Shown here: in pieces, positions 1 to 8,038 of the stretch
Layout: the number at the start of each line of letters is the position of its first letter
Numbering within the stretch: the first letter of the stretch is position 1
Source: Solirhodobacter olei
GTDB lineage: Bacteria > Pseudomonadota > Alphaproteobacteria > Rhodobacterales > Rhodobacteraceae
Direction: 5' to 3'
DNA: 64,000 nt
NCBI RefSeq assembly: GCF_004010155.1
Contig: NZ_RRYH01000013.1
Coordinates: 144,323 to 208,322, forward strand
Translations under genes and position numbers: made by a program
Notes under the pieces: generated by a model
Databases searched by the model: none
The model's input: the letters and a program-made list of their open reading frames with translations, nothing else
Told to the model about the DNA's origin: nothing

Positions 1-1192
1 ATTCGATCGCGGACGGGTGGTCACCCGCCACGTAATTGGCGATGGCGAGGCCCGAGAACCGGAAGAAGATGCTCGGATCCCGTGGGTTCATGCGGATCGC
101 GATGGTCTGATTCTCGATGGATTCTCCGGTTCGCCCGACCAGCGCCAGCGCCGTGCCAAGGCTACCGCGGGCGACGGAACAGTTCGGGTTCAGTTCGACC
201 GCGCGCTCGAGCGCGGCGAGACCCTCTTCATGCCGGTGCAGACCCCAGCAGGAAATCCCGAGCGCCCATTGGGCGTATTCGTTCTTCGGGTCGAGCTGTG
301 TCGCCCGCCGACCAAGCGCATGAGCCGCCTCGGCCGCATGGAGCGTATCCTGGGCGAAGCCCAGCAAGGCGACGTGATGGTTGATCAGCGAAAGAACCAT
401 GTTCGCTTCTGCGCTTTTGGGGTCGAGCGCGAGCGCCCGTTCCAGAAGGATCTTCGCCGCCGCATAGGCGTCCGGCGTGAAATCGTAAAGCAGGTGCCAG
501 GCGCGCATCGTCAGTTCCCAGACGGTCAGGTCCGGGCGGGTCCCGCGTTCGACCGGCTCCTCGGCGGTGTTCAGGTGGACGACGGTCTGGAGCGAGGCGA
601 CGACCTGGCGGGTGATCTCGTCCTGAAGGTCGAAGACATCCTTGAGCTGACCGTCATAGCGTTCCGACCAGACATGACCCCCGGTCAGGCCGTCGATCAG
701 CTGGGCGGTCACCCGGATCCGGTCGCCGGCGCGCCGGACGCCGCCCTCCAGCACGAAGCGGACGCCAAGCTCGGTCGCCACACGCCGGACATCGACGGAC
801 TGGCCCTTGTAGGTGAAAGAGGAGTTGCGCGCGATGACGAAGAGCCAGGGCGAACGGGAGAGTGCGGTGATGATGTCCTCGGTGATCCCGTCCGAAAAAT
901 ACTCCTGTTGCGGGTCACCTGACATGTTCTCGAAGGCCAGGACCGCGATTGAGGGCTTGTCGGGCCGGGGCGGGTGGTCCGCGACAGAACCGGTGGGCGC
1001 CGCGGCTTCGATCTGCTTGCGGAGATCCAGTTTCGAGGAAACGCCGAGCTTGCGATAGATCGTCGCCAGATGGGTGCGGACGGTCGAGGGCGCGATGCAG
1101 AGCCGATCGGCAATTGCCTGATAGGTGTCCCCCTGCGCATAGGCGCTAGCGATCTCGTTCTCGCGCGGGCTGAGAATCTCATCGGGCAACAC
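1..1192 (-). CDS. LuxR-type HTH / TolB-like / TPR regulator, 3' end cut by window edge
   Basis: The frame stays open to the left edge, so only the first ~397 residues are visible. Residues ~1-60 form a LuxR-type helix-turn-helix (SPRENEIASAYAQG, then APSTVRTHLATIYRKLGV). Residues ~75-190 match the TolB-like N-terminal domain found in CadC/adenylate-cyclase-like regulators (SIAVLAFENMSGDPQQEYF, SDGITEDIITAL). From ~215 on there are TPR-like helices (ALDPKSAEANMVL, QLDPKNEYAQWALG, ELNPNCSVARGSL). The chosen start is GTG at 1192, with an AAGGGA-like site upstream; the frame is open further upstream, so a TTG start is possible. Likely a cytoplasmic transcription regulator. No target is obvious, although the divergent NTF2-like gene is the neighbour. 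Confidence 0.8.
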   Translation of the reverse strand, partial: MLPDEILSPRENEIASAYAQGDTYQAIADRLCIAPSTVRTHLATIYRKLGVSSKLDLRKQIEAAAPTGSVADHPPRPDKPSIAVLAFENMSGDPQQEYFSDGITEDIITALSRSPWLFVIARNSSFTYKGQSVDVRRVATELGVRFVLEGGVRRAGDRIRVTAQLIDGLTGGHVWSERYDGQLKDVFDLQDEITRQVVASLQTVVHLNTAEEPVERGTRPDLTVWELTMRAWHLLYDFTPDAYAAAKILLERALALDPKSAEANMVLSLINHHVALLGFAQDTLHAAEAAHALGRRATQLDPKNEYAQWALGISCWGLHRHEEGLAALERAVELNPNCSVARGSLGTALALVGRTGESIENQTIAIRMNPRDPSIFFRFSGLAIANYVAGDHPSAIE

Positions 1193-1362
1193 GGGCTCAA
1201 ATCCCTTGGTGGCTCTCCTGAACAGCCTGGGGCGGCCCCGGCGGACCTGCAAATGCTGTATCAAAATACCGCACAGCGCGGCCACAGATTACCGCAGCTG
1301 CCGGATTCCTCAAAGCCGGGCCGCCCCGCATCCTGAGGTCATCCGCAACGGAGGATCGACAA

Positions 1363-1776
1363 ATGGGTATCGAACAGACGGCACGCGACTTCTTCGAGGC
1401 TTGCGAGACGGGCGGTGGCTGGGCGGCTTGCAAGCCTTATTGCCGCGACGGGGCGAGCTTCGCCTGCCAGGCCGACGCACTGGCCGGAACGGCTACGCTC
1501 GCCGACTACGCGGAGTGGATGAAGGGCCTTCTGGGACCGATCCCGGACGGGCGCTACGAGCTCAAGGCCTTTGCCGCCGACCCGGCGCGGGGCACGGTCG
1601 TGGCCGCGGCGGTGTTTCACGGAACCCAGACCGGCGAGGGCGGGCCCGTCGCGCCGACAGGCAAGGCCGTTGTGTCTGACTACGTCTACCTCATGGAATT
1701 TGACGGCGACCACGTCCGCCACATGACGAAGGTCTGGAACGACATCCACGCGCTGCGTCAACTCGGGTGGGCCTAA
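1363..1776 (+). CDS. NTF2/SnoaL-like small protein
   Basis: A 137-residue protein of the size and pattern of the NTF2-like (SnoaL, ester cyclase) cone fold: an N-terminal helix (ARDFFEACETGGGW), an early acidic/Cys segment (CKPYCRDGASFACQADAL), then strands ending VYLMEFDGDHVRHMTKVWND. These proteins are small enzymes or ligand binders; the substrate cannot be read from sequence. It sits divergent from the LuxR/TPR regulator, and its TAA stop overlaps the start of the decayed MFS gene (TAATG), so the two were probably one operon. The start ATG at 1363 follows a GGAGG-like site (ACGGAGGATCGACAA). Confidence 0.75.
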   Translation: MGIEQTARDFFEACETGGGWAACKPYCRDGASFACQADALAGTATLADYAEWMKGLLGPIPDGRYELKAFAADPARGTVVAAAVFHGTQTGEGGPVAPTGKAVVSDYVYLMEFDGDHVRHMTKVWNDIHALRQLGWA

Positions 1777-2893
1777 TGCGCTGGCGGATGCTCATCCTAC
1801 TGTTCCTCGCGCGTATTGCGCTGGGGTTCCAGTTCCAGGCGATGGCCTCGGTGGGCGACAGACTCGCCGGGGCTGTTCCTGGCCTTGCCTGCGGGCCTGT
1901 CGGGTCGGTTTGGGGCGGACCGGGTGCTGGCAGGTCTCGGTCTTGCCGCGCTGGCGGCCGGTGGCCTTGTCTGCGCTGCGGCACCGGGGCCGGGGATGGT
2001 CGCACTCGGGCGGCTGGTTTCGGCAGCAGGGGCGCTCTTCTCCACGCTCTACTTCACCAAGATGATCGCCGACTGGTTCGACGGGCGCGAGATGGCGACG
2101 GCGATGAGCGTTCTTGTGATGAGCTGGCCGTTCGGCATTGCCATGGGGCAGGAGGGCCACGCCTGGATCGCGCAGCACTACGGCTGGCACGTGCCCTTCG
2201 CCGTGGCCTCGGCCTATTGCGCCCTGGCGTCTCTCGGCGTCCTCGGCTTCTGTCGTCCGCCGAACGCGCAGACCCACACCGGTGCGCAGCGGATCGCCCG
2301 CCTTCTGCCGCGCGAATGGGCTCTGATCCTGTGCGCGGGCATTGCCTGGGGTGTCTTCAACGGAGGCTACGTGACCTGGCTTAGCTTCGGGCCGAGGATG
2401 CTTGAGGCGACCGGCACCGGTGTGCTTGCCGCGGCCTCGGTCATCAGCGTCGGAAGCTGGCTGATGATCTTCTCGGGTGCAGCCTGCGGCCAGATCGTCG
2501 ACCGCTTCGGACATGCGGACACGGTGCTTGAGGTCTGCATGACCGGCGCCGTGGGGGGCCCTGTCCCTCCTGGTGGTGCCCGGGGCGGGTCTTATCGCGA
2601 ACCTTCTGTTCGGGATCCTCGGCATGGCGCCCGCCGGCGTTATCATCGCGCTCTCCGGTCAGGCTGTCGCGCCGGAACGGCGGGCCTTCGGTATGGGTGT
2701 CTTCTATACGATCTACTACGCGATCATGACCGCGGCCCCGCCCACTGCCGGTTGGATTTTCGACCGGACTGGCGGGGCGAGGGGGGCCATCCTCTTCGGC
2801 GCCTGCCTGTTCGCCCTGGTGTTGCCGGCAGCGATGCTGATTCGGAAACTCAAGGTAGTGCCCAAGGCCGCGGCAGCCCAGGAGGGCGTGTGA
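1776..2893 (+). pseudogene. Decayed MFS transporter (CynX-like), two frame lesions
   Basis: A major facilitator gene readable only in three pieces. The first piece starts at the ATG overlapping the upstream stop and encodes MRWRMLILLFLARIALGFQF. The frame then jumps near 1858-1880, where relatives have ~15-20 more residues before the loop SPGLFLALPAG, so a small out-of-frame deletion is likely. The second piece runs to about 2550. There a run of six G (2553-2558) shifts the frame; removing one G restores continuity into GALSLLVVPGAGLIANLLFG and on to the stop at 2893. Several membrane segments remain recognisable. Unless the G run is a sequencing error, it cannot make an intact transporter. 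Confidence 0.8.
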
Positions 2894-3429
2894 TGCAGAT
2901 ACGCAAGACAATGCTGATCCAGGAAAGGAGCGAGATCGACGAGATGGGGGCGCCCTGTGCGCCCCTCATCCGGGTGGCGGCGCTGCCTGTGCCGCAAAAC
3001 CCTTACGCGGGCATCGACCAGCGGACCTGACAGTGCTCTTCGAGATTGGCGCGGCGCTTGGAGGAAGGCTCGCGTCCGACATCGTAGCGGCCCTCGGGGC
3101 GCCCCTGTAATCTACGGTAAGGCCGCGATCGTGGGCACCCTTGGCGCATCGGAACACGGCGCAGCACTCTTGCACCCCCGGCTGGGTAAGCCGGTACGGC
3201 AGGCGATCGGCGGCGGCAAGGCGCTGATGCCGTCGAACGTCAAGGTTGCCGTGATGGGCGCCGCAATCGACCTGCCGCTGGGCATAAGGAGGAGGCCTGG
3301 TCCTTCGATCGCATCGACACGATGACAATCGTCATTCCGGATGCGCCGCGCCCAAACGAGATCGTCGTCTGCCTTGCCATGTCCGATGGCGCACGGACTC
3401 GCGCAAGGGTGGGGAAAGGACCCACTTGA
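2893..3429 (+). pseudogene. Decayed amino acid synthesis family protein (PF06684-like)
   Basis: The start overlaps the stop of the MFS remnant (TGATG). The reading continues in different frames: MQIRKTMLIQERSEIDE and PVPQNPYAGI, then LFEIGAALGGRLASDIVAAL, then YGKAAIVGTLGASEHGAALL with HPRLGKPVRQAIGGGKALMP, then AWSFDRIDTMTIVIPDAPRP with NEIVVCLAMSDG. Put in order, these match the small amino acid synthesis family over its whole ~190-residue length. There are at least two frameshifts (near 3030 and 3290) and an internal stop near 3108. The intact gene was presumably coexpressed with the MFS gene; both have decayed together. Confidence 0.75.
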
Positions 3430-4059
3430 GCTGATGTGGTAGCGCGACGTAATGCATCTGGAGAGGGGGGCGTTGAAGCCGGCTCTCCCAGCGAATTCCG
3501 GCTCCGAGTTTCCGTCGGCAGAGGCCAGAAAGGCGTACTCCCGTGCCGCAGAGGGGCACATTCGGGGCAAGATCCGTTCGAGCCTGACCCGAAAGAGCTG
3601 AGGCTTTCAAGGCGCTCGCACGTGCTCCCGCCGCAGGCGCCGCAGCCTGTGGATGCTTTTGCTGAACCCGGGACGAGTTAGATCCGCGACGGCGGGGAAG
3701 GTTTGGAGCATATGGCGGCGTTGATGCGGCTGGGAGTCATCCCAATGCCGCGCGTGATGCCGAAGCAGTCACCAGACCGCTGCAGACATAGGATCATGAA
3801 AGTGAGGATCCCAGAGGCGCTCAGGGACGGCCCACAGACGTTACGCGAACTGGTGGCCTACGTGGCAAGTGACGTCCTGAGATCGTCCACGACGCGGCCT
3901 ACAGGCGCACAGCGCATGTCTTGGCGAACAAGAAGGCGCGCGGGTTCACGCGCGTCGCTTTGGCACATCGCGATGCCGTCGGGAGAGGGAAACGCCATCA
4001 ACTGAGCCGGCGTAAGGGCCAAGCATACAGAAGCCTGAACGCCCAACCCGTCATCAGAG
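3430..4059. other. Low-coding stretch between decayed genes and the NCS1 gene
   Basis: No convincing intact gene is present. The only coding-like signal is the degenerate fragment at about 3796-4035, listed separately. The rest looks like decayed DNA: many short overlapping open frames, none with a recognisable family pattern. Confidence 0.5.
3796..4035 (+). pseudogene. Possible broken small HTH-like gene
   Basis: Starting at ATG 3796, one frame reads IMKVRIPEALRDGPQTLREL and VAYVASDV. A one-base shift near 3880 continues as IVHDAAYRRTAHVLANKKAR and GFTRVALAHRDAVGRGKR. The pattern of a helical DGP.TLREL segment followed by a KKARG basic segment resembles small winged-helix proteins in which a short repression domain is followed by a recognition helix. 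The identity is uncertain; this is a weak call based only on two pieces that join across a frameshift. Confidence 0.3.
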
Positions 4060-4081
4060 GCGGCGCCCCCGAGGGCGCCGC
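4060..4081. terminator. GC-rich hairpin downstream of the NCS1 gene
   Basis: Perfect 9-bp stem GCGGCGCCC / GGGCGCCGC with a 4-base loop, starting 10 bases past the stop of the minus-strand NCS1 gene. No T-run follows, so it may act as a 3' stabiliser or a weak terminator. Confidence 0.5.
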
Positions 4082-4090
4082 ACTCCGGCT

Positions 4091-5575
4091 TCAGGCGGCC
4101 TGCCGCCGGGCAAGGACCAAGTGGATCGAGAATCCCAGGCCCATGCCGATGAACCAAGTGAAGTTCGCGGCAACATGCAGGGCGGGCACCAGCACACAGG
4201 CCACCGGGATGATCGCGGCCGGGATAATGGCCATCACAGCTGCCGGGTTGAAGCCGTTGCGGTACCAGTACCGTCCGTCCTCGCGCATGGTGTAAAGATC
4301 GTCCACGACCACGTTCTGTCGCTTCACCACGTAGTAGTCGGCGATCAGGATTCCGAAGAGCGGCCCGATGAACGACCCGAGGATGTCGAGCGTATAGTGG
4401 ATGATCTCGGGGTTATTGTAGAGATTCCAAGGCGTGATGAAGATCGAGCCGATGGCCGCGATCATGCCGCCCATCCGCCAGCTGATCCGTTTCGGAGCGA
4501 CGTTCGAGAAGTCGAAGGCAGGTGAAATGAAGTTGGCGACGATGTTGATGCCGATGGTCGCGATCATGAAGGTCATCGCGCCAAGGGCGACGGCGAACAC
4601 GCTGTCGATCTGGGCGACCGTCTCGACCGGGTCCGTGATCATCCGCCCATAGACCGGCAATGTGGCCGAGGTAGTCACCACGGTGAGGATCGAGAAGCCG
4701 AGGAAATTGATCGGCAGACCCCAAAAGTTGCCCTGCTTCACAGCTGCGAAGCTCTTGCCGTACCGTGAGAAGTCGCCGAAGTTCAGCATCGGGCCCGAGA
4801 AGTAGCTCACTACCAACGCGATGGCGTTGATCATCACCGGCAGGGCGTCCCAGCCCTTGTATTTCACCGCGCTGAGCGTCAGGCCGATGTTGCCGATCCC
4901 CGCCTTTGCCACGAGATAGATCGCAAGTGAGATCATCACCACGTAGACCGCCGGGCCGGCCCAGTCGATGAAGCGGCGAATGGCCTCCATCCCGCGCCAG
5001 AAGACCAGCGCCTGTACGACCCAAAGTACCATGAAGCAGCCCCAGCCGAGCGTCGAAAGCCCGGCAAAGCCGTATTGGGCGACGTCAGCATAGGGGGCGA
5101 GCGCGGGGGCGAACTTCAGCGTCAGCACAAGGAAGGCGACCGAGGCGAGATAGGTCTGGATCCCGTACCAAGCGACTGCGATCAGGCCGCGGATGATGGC
5201 GGGAATGTTCGCGCCCTTCACCCCGAAGACCGAGCGGCAGATGACAGGATAGGGCGTTCCCGTCGCCTGGCTGGGCTTTGCCACAAGGTTGCAGAAGAGT
5301 TGGACGATTACGATGCCGACGAGCAGCGACACCAGCACTTGCCAGCTTACCAGCCCCAGGGAAAACAGGCTTCCTGCCGTGATGTAGCCGCCGACGCTAT
5401 GGACGTCGGACATCCAGAAGGCAAAGATGTTGTAGGCGCTCCAGTGCTGGTCGCGCAGCGGCGCCAGATCCTCGTTGACGAGTCGGTCATCGTAGCCGGG
5501 CTTAATTACGTAGCCCGGTTCAATCATGACGCCGGGCTCCGCGGGCGCAAAGCCGCCCGCCGATGTGCTGGTCAT
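4091..5575 (-). CDS. NCS1-family nucleobase/allantoin/hydantoin permease
   Basis: A 494-residue inner-membrane protein with about 12 hydrophobic segments and the NCS1 hallmarks: an N-terminal NEDLAPLRDQHWSAYNIFAF stretch, WMSDVHSVGGYITAGSLF, the GTPYPVICRSVFGVKGANIP loop, FSRYGKSFAAVKQGNFWGLP and a late RISWRMGGMIAA segment. NCS1 proteins import nucleobases, allantoin or 5-substituted hydantoins with a cation. Its ATG overlaps the stop of the upstream racemase (ATGA), so the two are translationally coupled; this points to hydantoins or a related ureide as substrate. The exact ligand is not shown by the sequence. Confidence 0.9.
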   Translation of the reverse strand: MTSTSAGGFAPAEPGVMIEPGYVIKPGYDDRLVNEDLAPLRDQHWSAYNIFAFWMSDVHSVGGYITAGSLFSLGLVSWQVLVSLLVGIVIVQLFCNLVAKPSQATGTPYPVICRSVFGVKGANIPAIIRGLIAVAWYGIQTYLASVAFLVLTLKFAPALAPYADVAQYGFAGLSTLGWGCFMVLWVVQALVFWRGMEAIRRFIDWAGPAVYVVMISLAIYLVAKAGIGNIGLTLSAVKYKGWDALPVMINAIALVVSYFSGPMLNFGDFSRYGKSFAAVKQGNFWGLPINFLGFSILTVVTTSATLPVYGRMITDPVETVAQIDSVFAVALGAMTFMIATIGINIVANFISPAFDFSNVAPKRISWRMGGMIAAIGSIFITPWNLYNNPEIIHYTLDILGSFIGPLFGILIADYYVVKRQNVVVDDLYTMREDGRYWYRNGFNPAAVMAIIPAAIIPVACVLVPALHVAANFTWFIGMGLGFSIHLVLARRQAA

Positions 5576-6357
5576 TTCGCGAACTCCTTGTTGGGATTAT
5601 CTTTGGTTTCTTGGTTGTTGGCCACCGGCCATGTAACCGGACGCCCGTGTTGCCCAGGAAGACCCTTGTCCTTACGCGGCGGCGCATAGCCACCCAGGCG
5701 CGAGGTGCGAAGACCGATCCGCGCCATCCCCTCGGCAAGCGCTACCGCAGCCGCGACACCGTCGATCACCGGCAGCCCGTGTTCCTCGGCAAGCCGCCCT
5801 GCCAAATCCGTCATGCCAGCGCAGCCCAATACCACGGCCTCAGCCCGGTCCTCGACCTTCGCCCGCGCAATCTCCGCCCCGATCTTTGCCGCGGCGCCGC
5901 TGCCGGGGATTTCCAGGTCCAGCACCGGCACTTCGGACGCACGCACCCGCGCGCAGCGGGCGGCCAGGCCGTAGCGGTGCATGTTGTGCTCGATCGCAGG
6001 GACCGATCGCCCAAGCGTCGTCACTACTGAGAACCGGTTTGCCAGCATCGCCGCCATGTGAAATCCGGCCTCGCCGATGCCGACCACCGGGCGATCGGTG
6101 ATGCAGCGCACCGCATCCAGCCCGGTGTCGTCGAAGCAGCCGATGATGACCGCGTCCACATCGCCTTCTGCCTCGACTATCTCCAGCACGCCCGGCACGC
6201 AGAGCGCCTCATCGTAGAACCCTTCTATGCTTGCGGGCCCGAGTATCGGGTTGCGCGCAAGGATGGTCGTTCCTGGTTCGGCCGCCGCCCGTGCCGCCGC
6301 GGCGATCTTTGCGGTCATCGACGCGGTGGTGTTCGGATTGACGATCAACAGACGCAT
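5572..6357 (-). CDS. Asp/Glu/hydantoin racemase family protein
   Basis: A 261-residue cytoplasmic enzyme of the aspartate/glutamate/hydantoin racemase fold. It begins MRLLIVNPNTTASMTAKI, the usual hydantoin racemase start, and carries the two catalytic-type cysteines in VIIGCFDDTG and VVLGCAGMTD. An in-frame start 14 codons upstream is less likely, because the conserved N-terminus begins at 6357. The C-terminus ends in a polar tail (KDKGLPGQHG...) that looks longer than needed for the fold. It is coupled to the NCS1 permease. No hydantoinase or carbamoylase gene lies nearby, so the role may be racemising an imported hydantoin or a related compound processed elsewhere. Confidence 0.85.
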   Translation of the reverse strand: MRLLIVNPNTTASMTAKIAAAARAAAEPGTTILARNPILGPASIEGFYDEALCVPGVLEIVEAEGDVDAVIIGCFDDTGLDAVRCITDRPVVGIGEAGFHMAAMLANRFSVVTTLGRSVPAIEHNMHRYGLAARCARVRASEVPVLDLEIPGSGAAAKIGAEIARAKVEDRAEAVVLGCAGMTDLAGRLAEEHGLPVIDGVAAAVALAEGMARIGLRTSRLGGYAPPRKDKGLPGQHGRPVTWPVANNQETKDNPNKEFAK

Positions 6358-6397
6358 GGAAACTGTCCCGACTGGATTGTTTTCCCTACAGTAGGAC

Positions 6398-6411
6398 AAT
6401 TGTTAACAATT
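6398..6411. promoter_or_regulatory. 14-bp perfect palindrome, likely GntR operator
   Basis: AATTGTTAACAATT is a perfect palindrome 41 bases upstream of the racemase start. A related site, ATTGTTAAC, occurs at 7490-7498, about 110 bases upstream of the GntR gene. A short AT-rich palindrome is the usual form of operator for GntR/FCD regulators, so this is the best candidate for control of the racemase-permease pair. Confidence 0.55.
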
Positions 6412-6667
6412 CAGTCAACAACTTTCGTTTACGCCGTAACGGTGGAGGTGGCGCTCGCTTGCCCCGCCGCGCCGGACTTCGGAACAATCCTGCGATATGG
6501 CAATGGCTTGTGGGAGAGAGTGTCGCTCGCAAAACGCCATCCGAAAGGATGGTGCCACCGGAGTGATCTTCGTGCGCAAGGCTACAAACTGCGCGACTCA
6601 TACCGGCGCAGCAGGTTGAAATGGGGGGCTGATGGGTGCCGCGGTGCGTGCCGCCAACCCGACTCGG

Positions 6668-7381
6668 TCAGGGCCGACGGAGGATTGCCGCGAGATTCGT
6701 GACCGACGACGGCGCGATGCTGAGGTCAGTCGAGGCCTCGATATCTGCGAGGTGTTCTCGCATGATCAGGGCAGCTTTGTCGCCATCGCCTCCCCGGATC
6801 GCGTCGATCAGGCTGACGTGATCATGGTCGCGGCACGGGGTGGTGCCAGAGGCGCCATAGATCCCGAGAATGAGTGAGGTGAGCGTTACCAGTTCCTTCA
6901 TTGTCTTGACGAGGATCCCGTTTCCGGCCGCCTCGGCCAGACGGACATGAAACTGGCCTGACAGGCGGATCGCCTCATGGCGGCTGCCGGTCTGCTGGGC
7001 GCGCACCTCATCGTGTATATGCTCTTCCAACGCAGCAATCTGCGCAGCAGTTGCCCGGGACGTGACCATCCGCGCGATGGCCGGCTCGATGGCAAGGCGG
7101 GCCTCGAACACTTCGCGGGCCTGATCGGCGGTCGGGCTGGCGACAAAGGCCCCGCGGTTGGAGCGCAACTCGACCACGTCGCGGCTGGCCAAAAGCAGCA
7201 GGCAGCGGCGGATGCGCATCCGGCCGACGCCGAACGCCTCGCAGAGCGCCGACTCGGAAAGCTTGGTTCCGGGGGGAAGGCGGCGTTCCATCACGGCCTC
7301 GAAAAGCCGCTCCACGATCTCACCCTCGGTGATTTCGTCACCATTTTCATGAGTTTCCTTGAGATCCGCTGCCCGGTCCAT
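6668..7381 (-). CDS. GntR-family regulator, FCD subfamily
   Basis: A 237-residue regulator. Residues ~18-82 form the winged helix (GEIVERLFEAVMERRLPPGT, KLSESALCEAFGVGRMRIRR, then SNRGAFVASP). Residues ~88-220 form the all-helical FCD ligand domain with the metal-binding-type histidines in FHVRLAEAAGN, DHDHVSLIDAI and MREHLADIE. FCD regulators bind organic acids and usually repress adjacent catabolic genes. It lies directly upstream of, and in the same orientation as, the racemase-permease pair with 310 bases between them, which fits local control through the palindrome at 6398. Confidence 0.9.
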   Translation of the reverse strand: MDRAADLKETHENGDEITEGEIVERLFEAVMERRLPPGTKLSESALCEAFGVGRMRIRRCLLLLASRDVVELRSNRGAFVASPTADQAREVFEARLAIEPAIARMVTSRATAAQIAALEEHIHDEVRAQQTGSRHEAIRLSGQFHVRLAEAAGNGILVKTMKELVTLTSLILGIYGASGTTPCRDHDHVSLIDAIRGGDGDKAALIMREHLADIEASTDLSIAPSSVTNLAAILRRP

Positions 7382-7740
7382 CTTTGCCTCGCTCGGGATA
7401 ACCGTTTTGTTCCAATTAAATATAGGGCTAAATCGTTTTCAACAAGATGCGGGATCGTGTCCAACTGTGATTCCAGAAGAGTGGCCGGCATTGTTAACGA
7501 AGCTTCCCTTGTCCTCACACCTTTCGGGTCTGAGAACCAAGCTGATCTGTTCGCCTCAGCGGCCGGCATCTGGAAATTATCAGCAGAAACCCAAAGGCTG
7601 GCAGTCGCCGCTGAGAGTGGAATGTGCGATGTAATTGTCGATGATTGAATGGCGGCGATCCCAAGTTCACACGCCCAAACCTGCCCGTCTGCAGCGGCTC
7701 CCGCGCTACAAGACGGGTCTGAGGGCTGCCAACCGTCACC
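7382..7740. other. Regulator upstream region and unassigned DNA
   Basis: Apart from the half-palindrome ATTGTTAAC at 7490-7498 and AT-rich DNA just upstream of the GntR gene (about 7400-7450), I see no gene. It probably contains the GntR promoter followed by decayed sequence running into the transposase fragment. Confidence 0.5.
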
Positions 7741-7998
7741 CTAGCTGAATGCGGTGTGGCAGTCGGCCCACTTTCTCGCTTTCGCCCGGGCCGCAATCGC
7801 CGGTTTGAAGCTCACTATCCGCCGGTTGAGCGTGGCGCGGTCGACCGCCGGCCCGCGCTCGGATCTGGTCTTCTCAAGCGCACAGTACGAGACGGCATAA
7901 CGGTGGTAGAAGAACAGCGCGCCAAGGATCGCCGACTTCGGATGGTGCACGCCTTTGAACTCGATCACGCCTCGCCAACACCTTGACAACGCTGACAT
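7741..7998 (-). pseudogene. IS6-family transposase N-terminal fragment
   Basis: An 85-codon remnant whose product reads FKGVHHPKSAILGALFFYHR, YAVSYCALEKTRSERG and VDRATLNRRIVSFKPAIAAR. This is the N-terminal part of IS6/IS26-like transposases (the HTH before the catalytic DDE domain). Expected residues are changed, and the protein ends right after ARAKARK, where complete transposases continue into the catalytic core. No terminal inverted repeats were recognised. It is a dead scrap marking past insertion. Confidence 0.75.
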
Positions 7999-8038
7999 AT
8001 CAGATACCGCACAGAACCGGGAACTCTGCGACGCTTCC

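Noticed and set aside
17..922. A 301-codon plus-strand open frame at the left edge
   Set aside because: It lies antisense to the LuxR/TolB/TPR gene, has no family pattern, and reflects GC-rich codon shadowing.
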